In this document: positions 28,234 through 37,552 of the stretch, piece by piece
How positions within the stretch are numbered: the stretch's first letter is position 1
Layout: each line of letters opens with the position of its first letter
Assembly: GCF_000308775.1 (NCBI RefSeq)
Contig: NZ_BAGJ01000126.1
Location: 1 to 62,742, forward strand
Source: Nocardia testacea NBRC 100365
GTDB lineage: Bacteria > Actinomycetota > Actinomycetes > Mycobacteriales > Mycobacteriaceae
Length of the DNA stretch: 62,742 bases
Direction: 5' to 3'
The notes under the pieces: generated by a model
Seen by the model: only the letters and a program-made list of their open reading frames with translations
What the model was told of the DNA's origin: nothing
The model's database searches: none
Translations under genes and position numbers: made by a program

Positions 28234-28962
28234 TCAGGATCGAACCAATGTGCCGATCTTCTCACCGGCCACCGCCCGGGCGATATTGCCCTTGGTCAAC
28301 AAATTGAACACCAGCATGGGCATCTGGTTGTCCATGCACAAACTGAACGCCGTCGCGTCGGCGACCTTCAGATCGCGTTCGATCACTTCCTTGTGCGTGA
28401 TCTCGTGGTACATGGTGGCGTCGGGATCCAGCCGGGGATCGGCGTTGAACACCCCGTCGACGGCCTTGGCCATGAGCACCACCTCCGCACCGATCTCCAG
28501 CGCGCGCTGCGCGGCGGTGGTGTCGGTGGAGAAGTACGGCATCCCCATACCGGCGCCGAAGATCACGACGCGGCCCTTCTCCAGATGCCGCTTGGCGCGC
28601 AGCGGCAGGTAGGGCTCGGCGACCTGGCCCATGGTGATAGCGGTCTGTACCCGAGTGTCCACACCCTGTTGCTGGAGGAAGTCCTGCAGCGCCAGGCTGT
28701 TCATCACGGTACCGAGCATGCCCATGTAATCGGACCGGGCCCGCTCCATGCCGCGTTCCTCGAGTTCGGCGCCGCGAAAGAAATTCCCGCCGCCGATCAC
28801 GACCGCGACCTGCACACCGGAGCTCACGATCTCGGCGATCTGCTCCGCCACGGTCTCCACCACGTCGGGGTCCAGGCCCACCGCGCCGCCGCCGAACATT
28901 TCACCACCGAGTTTCAGCAATACCCGGCGATATCCTGGGCGGTCGGTCCCCGGGTACGTCAT
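28234..28962 (-). CDS. pyrH: Uridylate kinase
   Basis: The 242-aa amino-acid-kinase-fold enzyme phosphorylates UMP to UDP. It shows [14 protein letters not shown] near the N-terminus, [11 protein letters not shown] (about residues 56-66), the UMP-binding region [14 protein letters not shown], and [23 protein letters not shown] 28962 was chosen because AAGGAG lies 10 nt upstream and the protein then begins near the usual first strand. The frr gene follows 50 bp downstream. Confidence 0.98.
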   Translation of the reverse strand: MTYPGTDRPGYRRVLLKLGGEMFGGGAVGLDPDVVETVAEQIAEIVSSGVQVAVVIGGGNFFRGAELEERGMERARSDYMGMLGTVMNSLALQDFLQQQGVDTRVQTAITMGQVAEPYLPLRAKRHLEKGRVVIFGAGMGMPYFSTDTTAAQRALEIGAEVVLMAKAVDGVFNADPRLDPDATMYHEITHKEVIERDLKVADATAFSLCMDNQMPMLVFNLLTKGNIARAVAGEKIGTLVRS

Positions 28963-29184
28963 CGGCTGGCGTCTCCTTCGGCAATCGGTGTGTTCGCGGT
29001 CGGTCGTGCTCATCGTGGTGGCGGGGCGGGGACGCCGGAGCCCGGCGCCGTCCGCTGCCACGGCCGGCCCGGTCCGAGCGGGATGTGGCATACCGGGCGC
29101 GGCCCCAACGGAAAGCGGCCTCTATCCTGCCCTACCCGCCCGCGCGCCTCGGTACCAGGGACCCCTGCGGGCCGATCTCAGAAC

Positions 29185-29219
29185 GAAACCCCCGCCGCGT
29201 CCACCGCGACGGGGGTTTC
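29185..29219 (-). terminator. Intrinsic terminator downstream of tsf
   Basis: A 10-bp stem (GAAACCCCCG and its complement) continues past one C-A mismatch into CGCG/CGCG with a 5-nt loop. On the minus strand the stem ends in GGGGGTTTCGTTCT, a short T-rich tail. It lies 20 bp after tsf and before pyrH. Confidence 0.8.
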
Positions 29220-29239
29220 CTCCGGAGTCGAGGATCGGC

Positions 29240-30064
29240 TCAGGCCTGGCCGACCTCGAAACGGGCGAACTTGGTGACCGTGACACCCGCCTCGTCCAGC
29301 AGCGCCTTCACGGTCTTCTTGTTGTCGGTGACCGACGGCTGCTCCAGCAGGACGACATCCTTGAAGAACCCGTTGACGCGGCCCTCGGTGATCTTCGGGA
29401 GCGCGGCTTCGGGCTTGCCCTCTTCGCGTGCGGTCTGCTCGGCGATGCGCCGCTCGTTCTCGACGATATCGGCGGGTACCTCATCGCGGGTGACGTACTT
29501 CGCCTTGAGCGCGGCGACCTGCATGGCGGCGCCACGGGCCGCTTCGGCGGCGGCCTCGCCGGAACCGGTGTACTCCACCAGCACGCCGACGGCGGGCGGC
29601 AGGTCCGAGGCACGCTTGTGCAGGTAGGTGGCGACGGGGCCGTCCAGGGAGACGACGCGACGCAGTTCCAGCTTCTCGCCGATCTTGGCGGCCAGCGCCT
29701 GCAGGGCCTCGTCGACGGTCTGACCGTCGAGGGCCACGGCCTTGAGCGCGTCCACATCGGCGGGCTTCGCGGCCGCGGCCGCGGCGGCGATCTTATCGGC
29801 CAGCGCCTGGAATTCCGCGTTCTTCGCGACGAAGTCGGTCTCGGAGTTGATCTCGACCATCACGCCGTCCTTGGCGATGACCAGGCCTTCCGCAGTGGTG
29901 CGCTCGGCGCGCTTGCCGACATCCTTGGCGCCCTTGATGCGCAGCAGCTCGACGGCCTTGTCGAAATCGCCCTCGGTCTCGACCAGCGCGTTCTTACAAT
30001 CCATCATTCCGGAGCCGGTGAGCTCCCGCAGCCGCTTCACGTCAGCGGCGGTGTAGTTCGCCAT
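29240..30064 (-). CDS. tsf: Elongation factor Ts
   Basis: The 274-aa EF-Ts exchanges GDP for GTP on EF-Tu. The N-terminal UBA-like domain has [32 protein letters not shown] (residues 10-42), and the core continues with [23 protein letters not shown]. Length is standard. ATG 30064 has GGAGG about 10 nt upstream. rpsB lies 147 bp upstream on the same strand, the usual rpsB-tsf order, and a strong terminator follows. Confidence 0.98.
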   Translation of the reverse strand: MANYTAADVKRLRELTGSGMMDCKNALVETEGDFDKAVELLRIKGAKDVGKRAERTTAEGLVIAKDGVMVEINSETDFVAKNAEFQALADKIAAAAAAAKPADVDALKAVALDGQTVDEALQALAAKIGEKLELRRVVSLDGPVATYLHKRASDLPPAVGVLVEYTGSGEAAAEAARGAAMQVAALKAKYVTRDEVPADIVENERRIAEQTAREEGKPEAALPKITEGRVNGFFKDVVLLEQPSVTDNKKTVKALLDEAGVTVTKFARFEVGQA

Positions 30065-30211
30065 CGGGGGCGAGCCTCCTTCGAGAAAGTCTGGTACCGG
30101 GCAGTGGTGGTCACGACTCGGCGAGCCGTGACCACCACTGTGGGAAGTGCGGTCCGGCGGCGCTCACCATGGCACCGGCCGGTGAGCGGCCGCCGAACGC
30201 GAGTTTTCGGC

Positions 30212-31051
30212 TCAGGCGTCGGCCGGGGTCTCCGCGGGCGCCTCGGCCGCGGCTTCCGCCGGGGCCTCGGTGCTCGGGGTGGCCTGCGCGAGCAGCTCCT
30301 GCTCCCACTCGGGCAGCGGCTCGGCGGCGCTCGCCTCGGGCTTGTCGTCGCCACCGGAACGGCCGGCCCGGGCCTGCACGCCCTCGGCCACCGCGGATGC
30401 GACGACCTTGGTGAGCAGCGCGGCCGAACGGATCGCATCGTCGTTACCCGGGATCGGGTAGTCGACCAGGTCGGGATCGCAGTTGGTGTCCAGAATCGCG
30501 ATGACCGGGATGTTCAGTTTGCGCGCCTCGCCGACGGCGATGTGCTCCTTGTTCGTGTCGACGACCCAGATGGCCGACGGCACCTTCTGCATATCCCGGA
30601 TACCGCCGAGGGTGCGGTCGAGTTTGTTCATCTCACGCGTGAGCATGAGGATTTCCTTCTTGGTGCGACCCTCGAAGCCACCGGTCTGCTCCATCGCCTC
30701 GAGCTCCTTGAGGCGCTGCAGACGCTTGTGCACGGTGGAGAAGTTGGTGAGCATGCCGCCGAGCCAGCGCTGGTTCACATACGGCATACCGACCCGGGTG
30801 GCCTCGGCCGCGATGGACTCCTGCGCCTGCTTCTTGGTGCCGACGAACAGGACCGTGCCGCCGTGCGCGACGGTCTCCTTGACGAATTCGTAGGCCTTGT
30901 CGATGTAGGTCAGCGTCTGCTGCAGATCGATGATGTAGATGCCGTTGCGGTCGGTGAAGATGAACCGCTTCATCTTCGGGTTCCAGCGACGGGTCTGGTG
31001 CCCGAAGTGCGCGCCGCTGTCGAGCAGCTGCTTCATGGTTACGACAGCCAT
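30212..31051 (-). CDS. rpsB: 30S ribosomal protein S2
   Basis: The 279-aa S2 binds 16S rRNA and docks S1-like proteins at the 30S subunit. [27 protein letters not shown] (residues 6-32) and [16 protein letters not shown] are diagnostic. The C-terminal 40 residues are an Ala/Glu/Pro-rich acidic tail common in actinobacterial S2. ATG 31051 was chosen by family alignment; a purine-rich AAAGAGAGA lies upstream. The region 5' of it is long (see the 31052-32077 entry). Confidence 0.98.
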   Translation of the reverse strand: MAVVTMKQLLDSGAHFGHQTRRWNPKMKRFIFTDRNGIYIIDLQQTLTYIDKAYEFVKETVAHGGTVLFVGTKKQAQESIAAEATRVGMPYVNQRWLGGMLTNFSTVHKRLQRLKELEAMEQTGGFEGRTKKEILMLTREMNKLDRTLGGIRDMQKVPSAIWVVDTNKEHIAVGEARKLNIPVIAILDTNCDPDLVDYPIPGNDDAIRSAALLTKVVASAVAEGVQARAGRSGGDDKPEASAAEPLPEWEQELLAQATPSTEAPAEAAAEAPAETPADA

Positions 31052-32077
31052 GGCTCTCGTATCTCTCTTTCGTTGCCGGTTGACGCAGCGGGCCGGCGGC
31101 CTGCTGCCCTGGCACCACAGAACGCTCGGACCCGATCGGTGATCGGGACCAGCCGAGACGTCCCCTGTTCCGGAATGCGCCGGCCCTCGCCGGTTCCCGC
31201 AGGAACTGGATGGGACAGCGCGATGAACAAGCACGGTGGTGCGCGAAGTCGGTCGGTGCGAACACAGACCGCTCGGCCAGTTTACGGCGTGGGCTGCGCG
31301 AACTGGAAATCGCCCGGTCGGACCGGCCTTGACCGACTCATCGGGACACCGTAATGAAACACTGTTTGTTCACAGACAGCGAGTTGTCCACAGGTACCGG
31401 AATTGCGGGTTCCGTGTAGCCCACGGCCCACGCAGGCTGAGCATATGACCTGCGAAACCACTCCCACCGAGGCCGCCGGAACGCCCGCGACGGACCCCGG
31501 CCTTCCACCCGCGCCACGGAGCTGGCCCCATATCGCGCGCCGCCGCAGATCCTCGCCCCCGGCCGACCATCCGACCCACCCGCTACCGGCATGGCCGCAG
31601 CGCACCACGGAGAAACAGCCCCGGGATATCCACCGCGGCCGCGGTGCCGGGCGCTGCACCGGGCGCGGACGCGGCGCGGCCACGGTCCCGGTGGACGAGT
31701 CCGGTGCGGTGGGAGACCGCGAGCCCGGCCGAATCGGCGGTCGGCACCGGGCGTCGCCCCCGGCCGGCTTCGGGGATCGTTCGGAACCCGGGGCACACCC
31801 GGTCGCGGGACCGAGCGATCTGGCCCGCCGGGCCAGGCGGTACGAGCGAAGGATGACCCACCGCTCGGCCGGGGCCCCCGAGAAGCGCCACACCGATACC
31901 GGCTCACCGCAGGCCGAGCGCGGCCGCGGGTCACAGCGGGCCACGCCGATACGCACGACCCGCTTCCCCGTGATCCACCCGCGCTCCACACCGCTCCCCG
32001 GGCAGGCACCGGCACGGCACGCACCGGACCGCCACCTCCGGCGTTCTCCCGGGCGCAACCCGGTCCGCGGCCCCGGC
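31052..32077. other. 1-kb stretch upstream of rpsB with no confident gene
   Basis: Several frames are open on both strands, but all give Arg/Pro-rich, low-complexity products with high GC at every codon position, as expected of non-coding high-GC DNA. A plus-strand frame from ATG 31445 stays open through to 32725, so a longer gene is not excluded. The stretch near 31340-31400 is AT-richer, holds a DnaA-box-like TTGTCCACA (31384-31392), and probably contains the rpsB promoter on the minus strand. Confidence 0.5.
31384..31392 (+). promoter_or_regulatory. DnaA-box-like TTGTCCACA
   Basis: A perfect match to the actinobacterial DnaA box TTGTCCACA, in the AT-richer part of the rpsB upstream region. 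A single box may occur by chance, so binding is only a possibility. Confidence 0.3.
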
Positions 32078-32725
32078 GTGGAGGGCTGTCACCTGTCCAT
32101 TTCCGGCACGCCTCGGCGGCGGCCGGGCCGCCGCGGGCCCGGCCGCCGGCGAAGGGGCCCGGAGAGCCTGATCGGTGCCGCGCTCACTACAGCGTTCCTC
32201 GCGTTTCCGCTCGGCCCCGCGCCCACAGCCGCTGCGGTTCCAGCCGATTCCGCCCTGCTCGCGCGCGCCTCCGCGGGTGGTCGGACGACGACCGCTACCC
32301 GCCCGCTGAACACCTACCCGGCCGCTCCACCTCCTACGACGGCGTGGGAAAACGAGGCTCCGCTCGCCGCAAGAACTCCGGCCCCGGACTCGACCGCTAC
32401 CGCACCAGTCGGCACCGGCGTACCGGTATCACCCGCAGATTCCTCGACCGCCACACCGGCCGATGCGGTATCCGGGCCGCCCGGCGTCGGCGCCCCCATG
32501 CCCGCCGAGCCGGACAGCGGGCCCTCGAACGAGGTGGCCCGCCGGTCACCGGCCGGGTCGAGCCGGGCCGGTGGCTGCGGCACGGGCTCGAGTTCGGGCT
32601 CGGCCACCGGGTCGGGCGCGATCTGCCGGATCCTTCCCCTACTGGAAGATCTGGTGGGCGAACTCGTCCGGCCGGCACCGCGCCCCGTACCACCGCGGTG
32701 CCCGTGCCCCGACCGCGGGCGTTGA
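32078..32725 (+). CDS. Possible secreted low-complexity protein upstream of an M23 peptidase
   Basis: If read from GTG 32078, a 215-aa product has an Arg-rich start (about residues 6-27) followed by ESLIGAALTTAFLAFPLG (about residues 28-45), resembling a Tat- or Sec-type signal. An Ala/Pro/Thr/Ser-rich region of about 120 residues follows, then a more ordered tail with CRILPLLEDLVGELV. No family is recognised and no ribosome-binding site is evident. It ends 120 bp before the M23 gene, so the two could be co-expressed. The composition is close to that of non-coding GC-rich DNA, hence the low confidence. Confidence 0.25.
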   Translation: MEGCHLSISGTPRRRPGRRGPGRRRRGPESLIGAALTTAFLAFPLGPAPTAAAVPADSALLARASAGGRTTTATRPLNTYPAAPPPTTAWENEAPLAARTPAPDSTATAPVGTGVPVSPADSSTATPADAVSGPPGVGAPMPAEPDSGPSNEVARRSPAGSSRAGGCGTGSSSGSATGSGAICRILPLLEDLVGELVRPAPRPVPPRCPCPDRGR

Positions 32726-32844
32726 GCGCAGGCCCCACCGGACCGGACCCCGCAGGACTCGGCCCCACCGGACCGAACCCAGCCGGACCGAGGAGCGGGC
32801 CGAGAAGGTCCTTCCGGCCCGGCAGGTCGGTTCGCGGGCCGGCG

Positions 32845-33357
32845 GTGGTGATGCTCGCGGTCGCCGCTGCGCTCTCCTCCGGTTCCGCGGCGGCGGCCCC
32901 GGAGACCGGGTTCGACTGGCCGCTGCGTCCGCGCCCGACGGTCGAGCGGCCGTTCGATCCCCCGGACCAGGACTGGCTGCCCGGCCATCGCGGGGTGGAT
33001 TTGGGCGGAACAGCCGGTCAGGCGGTCTATGCGGCGGGGCCGGGCATCGTGGTGTTCGCCGGCGAAGTGGCGGGCAAACCGGTGGTGGCGATACTTCACG
33101 AGGGAGGTCTGCGGACCACATACGAACCGGTGGAGGCCGAGGTCCCGCTGGGCCGGCGGGTCACCCGGCAGACCCGGATAGGAATACTGACCCCGGGTCA
33201 CGCCGGGTGCCCCGCACCGGCCTGCCTGCACTGGGGGCTACGCCGGGAGAGCACCGCGCACGCATCCCGCGAATATCTCGACCCGCTCCGACTGTTGGGA
33301 AGAACGCCCATCAGGCTGAAGCCGGTGGACGACGGCACACCCTCGGCCGTCGGGTGA
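32845..33357 (+). CDS. M23 (LytM-type) peptidase domain protein, exported
   Basis: The 170-aa product has a signal peptide (VVMLAVAAALSSGSAAAAPE) and one LytM domain. HRGVDLGG (about residues 51-58) supplies the first His and Asp ligands. The last motif, normally H-x-H, reads ACLHWGLRR (about residues 129-137), with Cys in place of the first His. Family members cut peptide bonds in peptidoglycan or act as regulators when degenerate. It matches Rv2891 in position and the same CLHWG form may be usual for this subgroup. The start among tandem GTG-GTG-ATG codons (32845-32853) is uncertain, and the frame is open well upstream. Confidence 0.88.
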   Translation: MVMLAVAAALSSGSAAAAPETGFDWPLRPRPTVERPFDPPDQDWLPGHRGVDLGGTAGQAVYAAGPGIVVFAGEVAGKPVVAILHEGGLRTTYEPVEAEVPLGRRVTRQTRIGILTPGHAGCPAPACLHWGLRRESTAHASREYLDPLRLLGRTPIRLKPVDDGTPSAVG

Positions 33358-33402
33358 GCGGCCGCCTCGGTCGCGCTCAGAGGCCGGAACGAACCGCACC
33401 TT

Positions 33403-33433
33403 GCGGCCCCGGCCCGCGCCGGGCCGGGGCCGC
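33403..33433. terminator. Bidirectional hairpin terminator
   Basis: A perfect 13-bp inverted repeat (GCGGCCCCGGCCC and its complement) with a 5-nt GCGCC loop lies between the convergent M23 and DUF202 genes. Confidence 0.75.
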
Positions 33434-33443
33434 TTCGCGATCC

Positions 33444-33767
33444 TCAGCCGTGCGGATTCGGGTGCACGATCGCATAACCGGCGATGACCAGCGCGGCAAA
33501 CGTTATGGCAATGGTGACCGAACCAAGAGTGGCCGCCGCGGAATCGGACGCACCGAGGAGGAGTCGGCGACTACGCCGGTAGCCCAGTACGGCGACCGAC
33601 AGCAGAACGAGACAGGCGATGCCCGGCAGGAGCGCGGCCGGATCCCACCCCTCAGTCACCACCATCCGCAGGAGCAGGAGGTCGACCACCAGACACGCCA
33701 GACAGGTGCGCCGCCACGACAGTGCCGTCCGCTCCGCCGCCAGGCGGATGTCGGTCGAATCGGTCAC
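33444..33767 (-). CDS. DUF202 membrane protein, copy 1
   Basis: A 107-aa protein. It starts with the DUF202 motif LAAERTALSWRRTCLA (about residues 9-24), followed by three hydrophobic helices. DUF202/YidH proteins are small inner-membrane proteins of unknown function. GTG 33767 has GAGG about 8 nt upstream, and the start lies 10 bp after the stop of a second DUF202 gene, so the two form an operon. They share the motif but differ elsewhere, suggesting an old duplication or heterodimer partners. Confidence 0.85.
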   Translation of the reverse strand: MTDSTDIRLAAERTALSWRRTCLACLVVDLLLLRMVVTEGWDPAALLPGIACLVLLSVAVLGYRRSRRLLLGASDSAAATLGSVTIAITFAALVIAGYAIVHPNPHG

Positions 33768-33777
33768 GACACCGTCC

Positions 33778-34137
33778 TCAGTGCAGTAGTACGGCCAGGC
33801 ACGCGAGAATCGCGACGAACGCGGTCCCGGCGGCCAGCACCGGCACCAGCACCGTGCCCGGTAGCGGCTGCCCTTCGTCCATCGCCGCCCGAACCCGTCG
33901 CCAGTGCACATATGCGCCGACCGCGAGAACCAGCGACAGCAGCAGACAACTGACGGCCAGCGCGGTGCGGAAATCCACATTCCACTGTTCCTGCACCACC
34001 GCGTGCACCGCGACCCCGCCTGCCAGCAAACCGAGGGCGGTACGGATCCAAGCCAGAAAGGTCCGTTCGTTGGCGAGCGTGAACCTGTAATCGATCGGCT
34101 CCGCCGCGCGGTCTCGCTCCTCCCGCGGGGAGCTCAT
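33778..34137 (-). CDS. DUF202 (YidH-like) membrane protein, copy 2
   Basis: A 119-aa protein with a charged N-terminus, the DUF202 motif YRFTLANERTFLAWIRTALGLLAGG (about residues 17-41), and helices near residues 56-78 and 95-117. It is the first gene of the two-gene DUF202 operon. Function unknown. ATG 34137 has only a weak GGACGG upstream. Confidence 0.85.
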   Translation of the reverse strand: MSSPREERDRAAEPIDYRFTLANERTFLAWIRTALGLLAGGVAVHAVVQEQWNVDFRTALAVSCLLLSLVLAVGAYVHWRRVRAAMDEGQPLPGTVLVPVLAAGTAFVAILACLAVLLH

Positions 34138-34547
34138 CGGGCGACCGTCCCGGTCGTGGTCTGCACGCTCACCTCCCGAATACCGGTCGGCCGCGGTGGG
34201 CGGCTCCGCTGGACAGCGTAAGCGCCGTACCGCGGCGAATCCAGCCACCGGGTCGTCGACGGGCCGACGGATCGACTCCCGTCCGCGTCGTGGCCTGCAA
34301 CGAGGCCGGACAGGGCCCGGCCGTTCACTCGCCGAGTGCGCCGATCGGAGGCATCCCGAGGCGGGGCCGCCCGGCCGGTCGTCGTCCTGGTGGGCAGGGC
34401 GGCGGCGACGGTGGGCTCGAGGCTGAGGCCGCACGCGGGTCCGGTGTTGCCGTCGCGGGAGTGAGCGATGCGACGAGCGGCGGACTGCCGGCAGCCATTG
34501 TGGCCACCGAAGGCGGACCGAGCAGCGGATGTCCCCGGTCCTGGATT
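34138..34547. other. Intergenic region with no recognised gene
   Basis: About 410 bp between the DUF202 operon and the xerC repeat array. Open frames on both strands give low-complexity Pro/Ala/Gly products and none looks coding. No RNA gene seen. Confidence 0.5.
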
Positions 34548-34823
34548 GATCGGCCCAACTACCGCGGTTCAAACGGGGCATGATGTTGGCGTACCGGCCA
34601 TTCGAGTGGTCGGACGCGGGGGCATGGTCATGATTTACCGGCCCACCATCAGCGGTTCAGGCGCGGGCTTGATCGTGGCGTATCGGCCCCTACTCACAGT
34701 GTTCGGGCGGGGGCAGGTCATGACTTACCAGCCCACCAGCAGCAGCCCAAGCGCGGGGAGCTGGCCGTGACCCACCAGCCCACCACCAGCGATTCAGGCG
34801 CGGGGGTGGGCCTGGTCGTGGGC
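34548..34823. repeat. Degenerate tandem repeat of about 45 bp, six copies, starting inside the xerC 3' end
   Basis: Six imperfect units lie head to tail at 34548-34591, 34592-34635, 34636-34680, 34681-34725, 34726-34772 and 34773-34823 (44-51 bp each). On the plus strand each starts near TACCGGCCCACCA, continues near CAGCGGTTCAGGCGCGGG, and ends near GGTCATGAC or GATCGTGGCG. The last unit overlaps the xerC stop codon and its final codons, so the array looks to have grown out of the gene end. The arrangement resembles mycobacterial MIRU-type repeats by analogy only; no sequence relation is claimed. Confidence 0.75.
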
Positions 34824-35717
34824 TTTGCGCAGACGGTCGATGGAGACGTGGGTGTAGAGCTGCGTGGTCGCGAGGCTGGCATGACCCAGGAGTTCCTGTA
34901 CCACTCGCAGATCGGCGCCGCCTTCGAGTAGGTGGGTGGCCGCCGTATGGCGGAGACCGTGCGGTCCCAGGTCGGCCGTGCCCGGGACGGCGGACACCAC
35001 GGCGTGTACCACCGTCCGGGCCTGCCGCTGATCGAGGCGCCGGCCGCGCCGGCCCAGGAGCAGCGCGCGGCCGGAATCGGGCGTGGCAAGGACAGGCCGC
35101 CCGTAGCGCAGCCATTCGCCCACGGCGTGGTCGGCAGGACCGCCGAACGGCGCGGACCGCTCCCGGTTGCCCTTGCCCAGGACGCGCACCACCCGCCGTT
35201 CCCGGTCGATATCGTCGATATCGAGTCCGCACAGTTCACCGACGCGGATCCCGGTGGCGTACAGCAGTTCGACGATGAGCCGATCCCGCAGCGCCATCGG
35301 ATCGTGCTGCTCGGCGCCCGATTCCGCGGCGTTCATCACCCGGCCCGCCTGCTCCTGGCCGAGGACGGCGGGCAGGCTGCGGTGGGCCTTCGGCGCGGCG
35401 AGCCGCAGCCCGGGGTCCACGGTCAGCCGACCGGTCCGGGTCAGCCACGCGGTGAATGCCCGCGCAGCCGAAGCCCGCCGAGCCATACTGGTCCGGGCCG
35501 CGCCACGCTCCGAATGCGCCGCCAGCCACGCGCGCATGGCCGGTAGATCCAGTTCGCGAAGCGAGGCATCGCCGGCATGGTCGACGAGATGCGCCAGCAG
35601 CGACCGGATATCACCGAGGTAGGCGCGCACCGTATGTGCCGACCGATTGCGACCGAGCCGCAGATGCCGCCCGTATTCGGTCAGCAGCGCTTCCAGATCC
35701 TCGGGCAACTCACGCAC
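34794..35717 (-). CDS. xerC: Tyrosine recombinase XerC
   Basis: The 307-aa recombinase resolves chromosome dimers at dif together with XerD. An N-terminal SAM-like DNA-binding domain (about residues 5-95, [25 protein letters not shown]) precedes the catalytic domain. That domain carries Arg in [14 protein letters not shown], Lys in [21 protein letters not shown], and the nucleophile Tyr in [14 protein letters not shown] 35717 was chosen by length (Rv2894c is about 298 aa); ATG 35771 would add 18 residues. Its last codons and stop form the first unit of a tandem repeat array. Confidence 0.95.
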   Translation of the reverse strand: MRELPEDLEALLTEYGRHLRLGRNRSAHTVRAYLGDIRSLLAHLVDHAGDASLRELDLPAMRAWLAAHSERGAARTSMARRASAARAFTAWLTRTGRLTVDPGLRLAAPKAHRSLPAVLGQEQAGRVMNAAESGAEQHDPMALRDRLIVELLYATGIRVGELCGLDIDDIDRERRVVRVLGKGNRERSAPFGGPADHAVGEWLRYGRPVLATPDSGRALLLGRRGRRLDQRQARTVVHAVVSAVPGTADLGPHGLRHTAATHLLEGGADLRVVQELLGHASLATTQLYTHVSIDRLRKAHDQAHPRA

Positions 35718-36367
35718 CGTCCCACCGTCGTCCGCCCGACCCCGAAGCGCAAGCCCACGCGCCGTACCCATTGCCGGCGGCCCAGGCGGCCACCGACCAT
35801 CCGACCCCGCCCCGACTGCTGCGCGCGGTCGCGCTCCACCTGACGACGTCGGGCGGGACCGGCCCGGTTTTCGGTATCCGCCCTCGTACTCCTTCGCGCC
35901 GCGACCCGACGCCACGCCTCGTGACCACGCCTGCGTCCCCACAAACCCTCGCGTCGGCGCGTAACCCACATCGATGCGGCATTCGACGTCCTGGACGGTG
36001 CATGTCCCCGCAAGTCCGCCGCCCACTGACAGACCTATCGAATCCGGGCCGCTTCGCGAGCGGGGCCCCGGGAGATACCGTCACCGTCGCGGAAGCGACT
36101 ACATGGCCGATACCCGGCCTTGGCGGATCCCCTGCCGGCCTTCGGCTCTCCGGTGTCATGGCCGCGATCACCGGCTTCGTGCGCGCCCTGCCATCGCGGT
36201 GACACCAACCGCAGGCATCACCACATCGACGAGCCATCCACCACATCCGCCAGTGCCAGGACACCAACCGGTACGCCGTGCGCCCCTGCTGTCCGCCCCC
36301 GCCCGGGCCACGGCCGGGCTTCTACAGCCGAGCTCCGTGCCTGGAGAATTCGGGTCGACCGAGGTGT
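35718..36367. other. 650-bp gap between dprA and xerC with no recognised gene
   Basis: Frames are open on both strands but give Arg/Pro/Ser-rich, low-complexity products. In M. tuberculosis a siderophore-utilisation gene (viuB) occupies this place; I see no trace of it here. No RNA gene or hairpin stands out. Confidence 0.5.
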
Positions 36368-37552
36368 TCACCCTCCTCGCTCCGCCTCCCGGCCCAGCCG
36401 GTACCAGCCCAGCTCGCCGCGCCCGGCAATGCCCGCGAGATCGAGCGCGACAAGTGCGGCGCGCACCTCGGTGGCCGCGATCCCGGTCTCGCCAGCGATA
36501 TCGTGTGGCCACCGGCCCCCGGCGGCGGGTAAGGCCGCCAGTACCCGGGACTCGATGCCACTGCGACGATCCAGGCCGGACGAGCCGGTGGTCAGCGGCA
36601 GGTGGAGAGGCGCGATTTCGGCGAGTACGTCCTCCGAGCCGGTGACGAGGGTCGCTTCTCCGTCGCGGATCATCCGGTGACATCCCGCGGAGGCCGCCGA
36701 ATCCACCGATCCCGGGACCGCGAGCGCCGGACGACCGATCCGGCGTGCCCATTTCACCGTGTTCCGGGCTCCACTGCGTAACCCGGCCTCGACCACCAGC
36801 ACACCATCTGCCAGGGCGGCGATCAGCCTGTTCCGGGCCAGGAAATGGTGTTTGCGCGCGACCGTACCGGGCGGGTATTCGCTGACCACCAGCCCGGTTT
36901 CGGCGATCCGGGCGATGAGGCGGTCGTGCTGGGCCGGATAGGGCCGGTCGGCGCCGCAGGCCAGCACGGCGACGGTGACGCCGCCGACCGCGAGCGCGGC
37001 CCGGTGCGCCGTACCGTCGATGCCGAAGGCGGCGCCCGATATCACCGTCCAGCCGCGGGCCGCCAGGTCCCCGGCGATCGCACCGGCCGCCCGGTCGCCG
37101 TATCCGGTGCTGCACCGGGCGCCCACCACCGCCACCGCACGCTCGGTGAGTTCGCCGAGATCCCGGCTGCCACGCACCCAGAACACCAGCGGAACGGCAC
37201 CGTCCGGATCGCGGCCGGGGGTGAGCCGAGCCAGACCCAGCATTCGCCAGGCCGGCCATTCGGCGTCGCCAGGGGTGACGAGCCGGCCGCCGCTGTCGCG
37301 GATCAGCTCCAGATCCCGCGCGGCCGTGTCCAGCTCGCGCCGACGTTCGGTCGCGGTACGCAGCACCGGCGGCAGCGCGCGCTCCCGGACCGCCCGCGCC
37401 GCCTCGCGCACCCCGACCGAGTCGATGAGGGCCGTGAGGGCCGGACACGGGCCGAGTACCACTCGGGACAGATACGCCCAGGCCAGCTGGCGTTCTTCGC
37501 ATTCGCCGGCCGTCTCCCGCCGGGCCGGTGAGCCGATATCCGCCGTGTTCAC
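36368..37552 (-). CDS. dprA: DNA-processing protein DprA/Smf
   Basis: A 394-aa protein that loads RecA on single-stranded DNA in transformable bacteria; the role in actinobacteria is less clear. The Rossmann-like core shows VAVVGARCSTGYGDRAAG (about residues 136-153), SGAAFGIDGTAHRAAL, SEYPPGTVARKHHFLARNRLIAALADGVLVVEAG, and LAVPGSVDSAASAGCHRMI. A winged-helix end (GETGIAATEVRAALVALDLAGI) is present. GTG 37552 overlaps the comM stop by 4 nt, indicating translational coupling. Confidence 0.95.
   Translation of the reverse strand: MNTADIGSPARRETAGECEERQLAWAYLSRVVLGPCPALTALIDSVGVREAARAVRERALPPVLRTATERRRELDTAARDLELIRDSGGRLVTPGDAEWPAWRMLGLARLTPGRDPDGAVPLVFWVRGSRDLGELTERAVAVVGARCSTGYGDRAAGAIAGDLAARGWTVISGAAFGIDGTAHRAALAVGGVTVAVLACGADRPYPAQHDRLIARIAETGLVVSEYPPGTVARKHHFLARNRLIAALADGVLVVEAGLRSGARNTVKWARRIGRPALAVPGSVDSAASAGCHRMIRDGEATLVTGSEDVLAEIAPLHLPLTTGSSGLDRRSGIESRVLAALPAAGGRWPHDIAGETGIAATEVRAALVALDLAGIAGRGELGWYRLGREAERGG

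Noticed and set aside
31282..32058. Minus-strand frame of 258 codons upstream of rpsB
   Set aside because: Low-complexity composition without motifs; other frames in the same place are equally open, as expected for very GC-rich DNA.
35710..36267. Minus-strand frame between dprA and xerC
   Set aside because: Product is rich in Arg, Gly and Trp with no recognisable fold, and no start signal.
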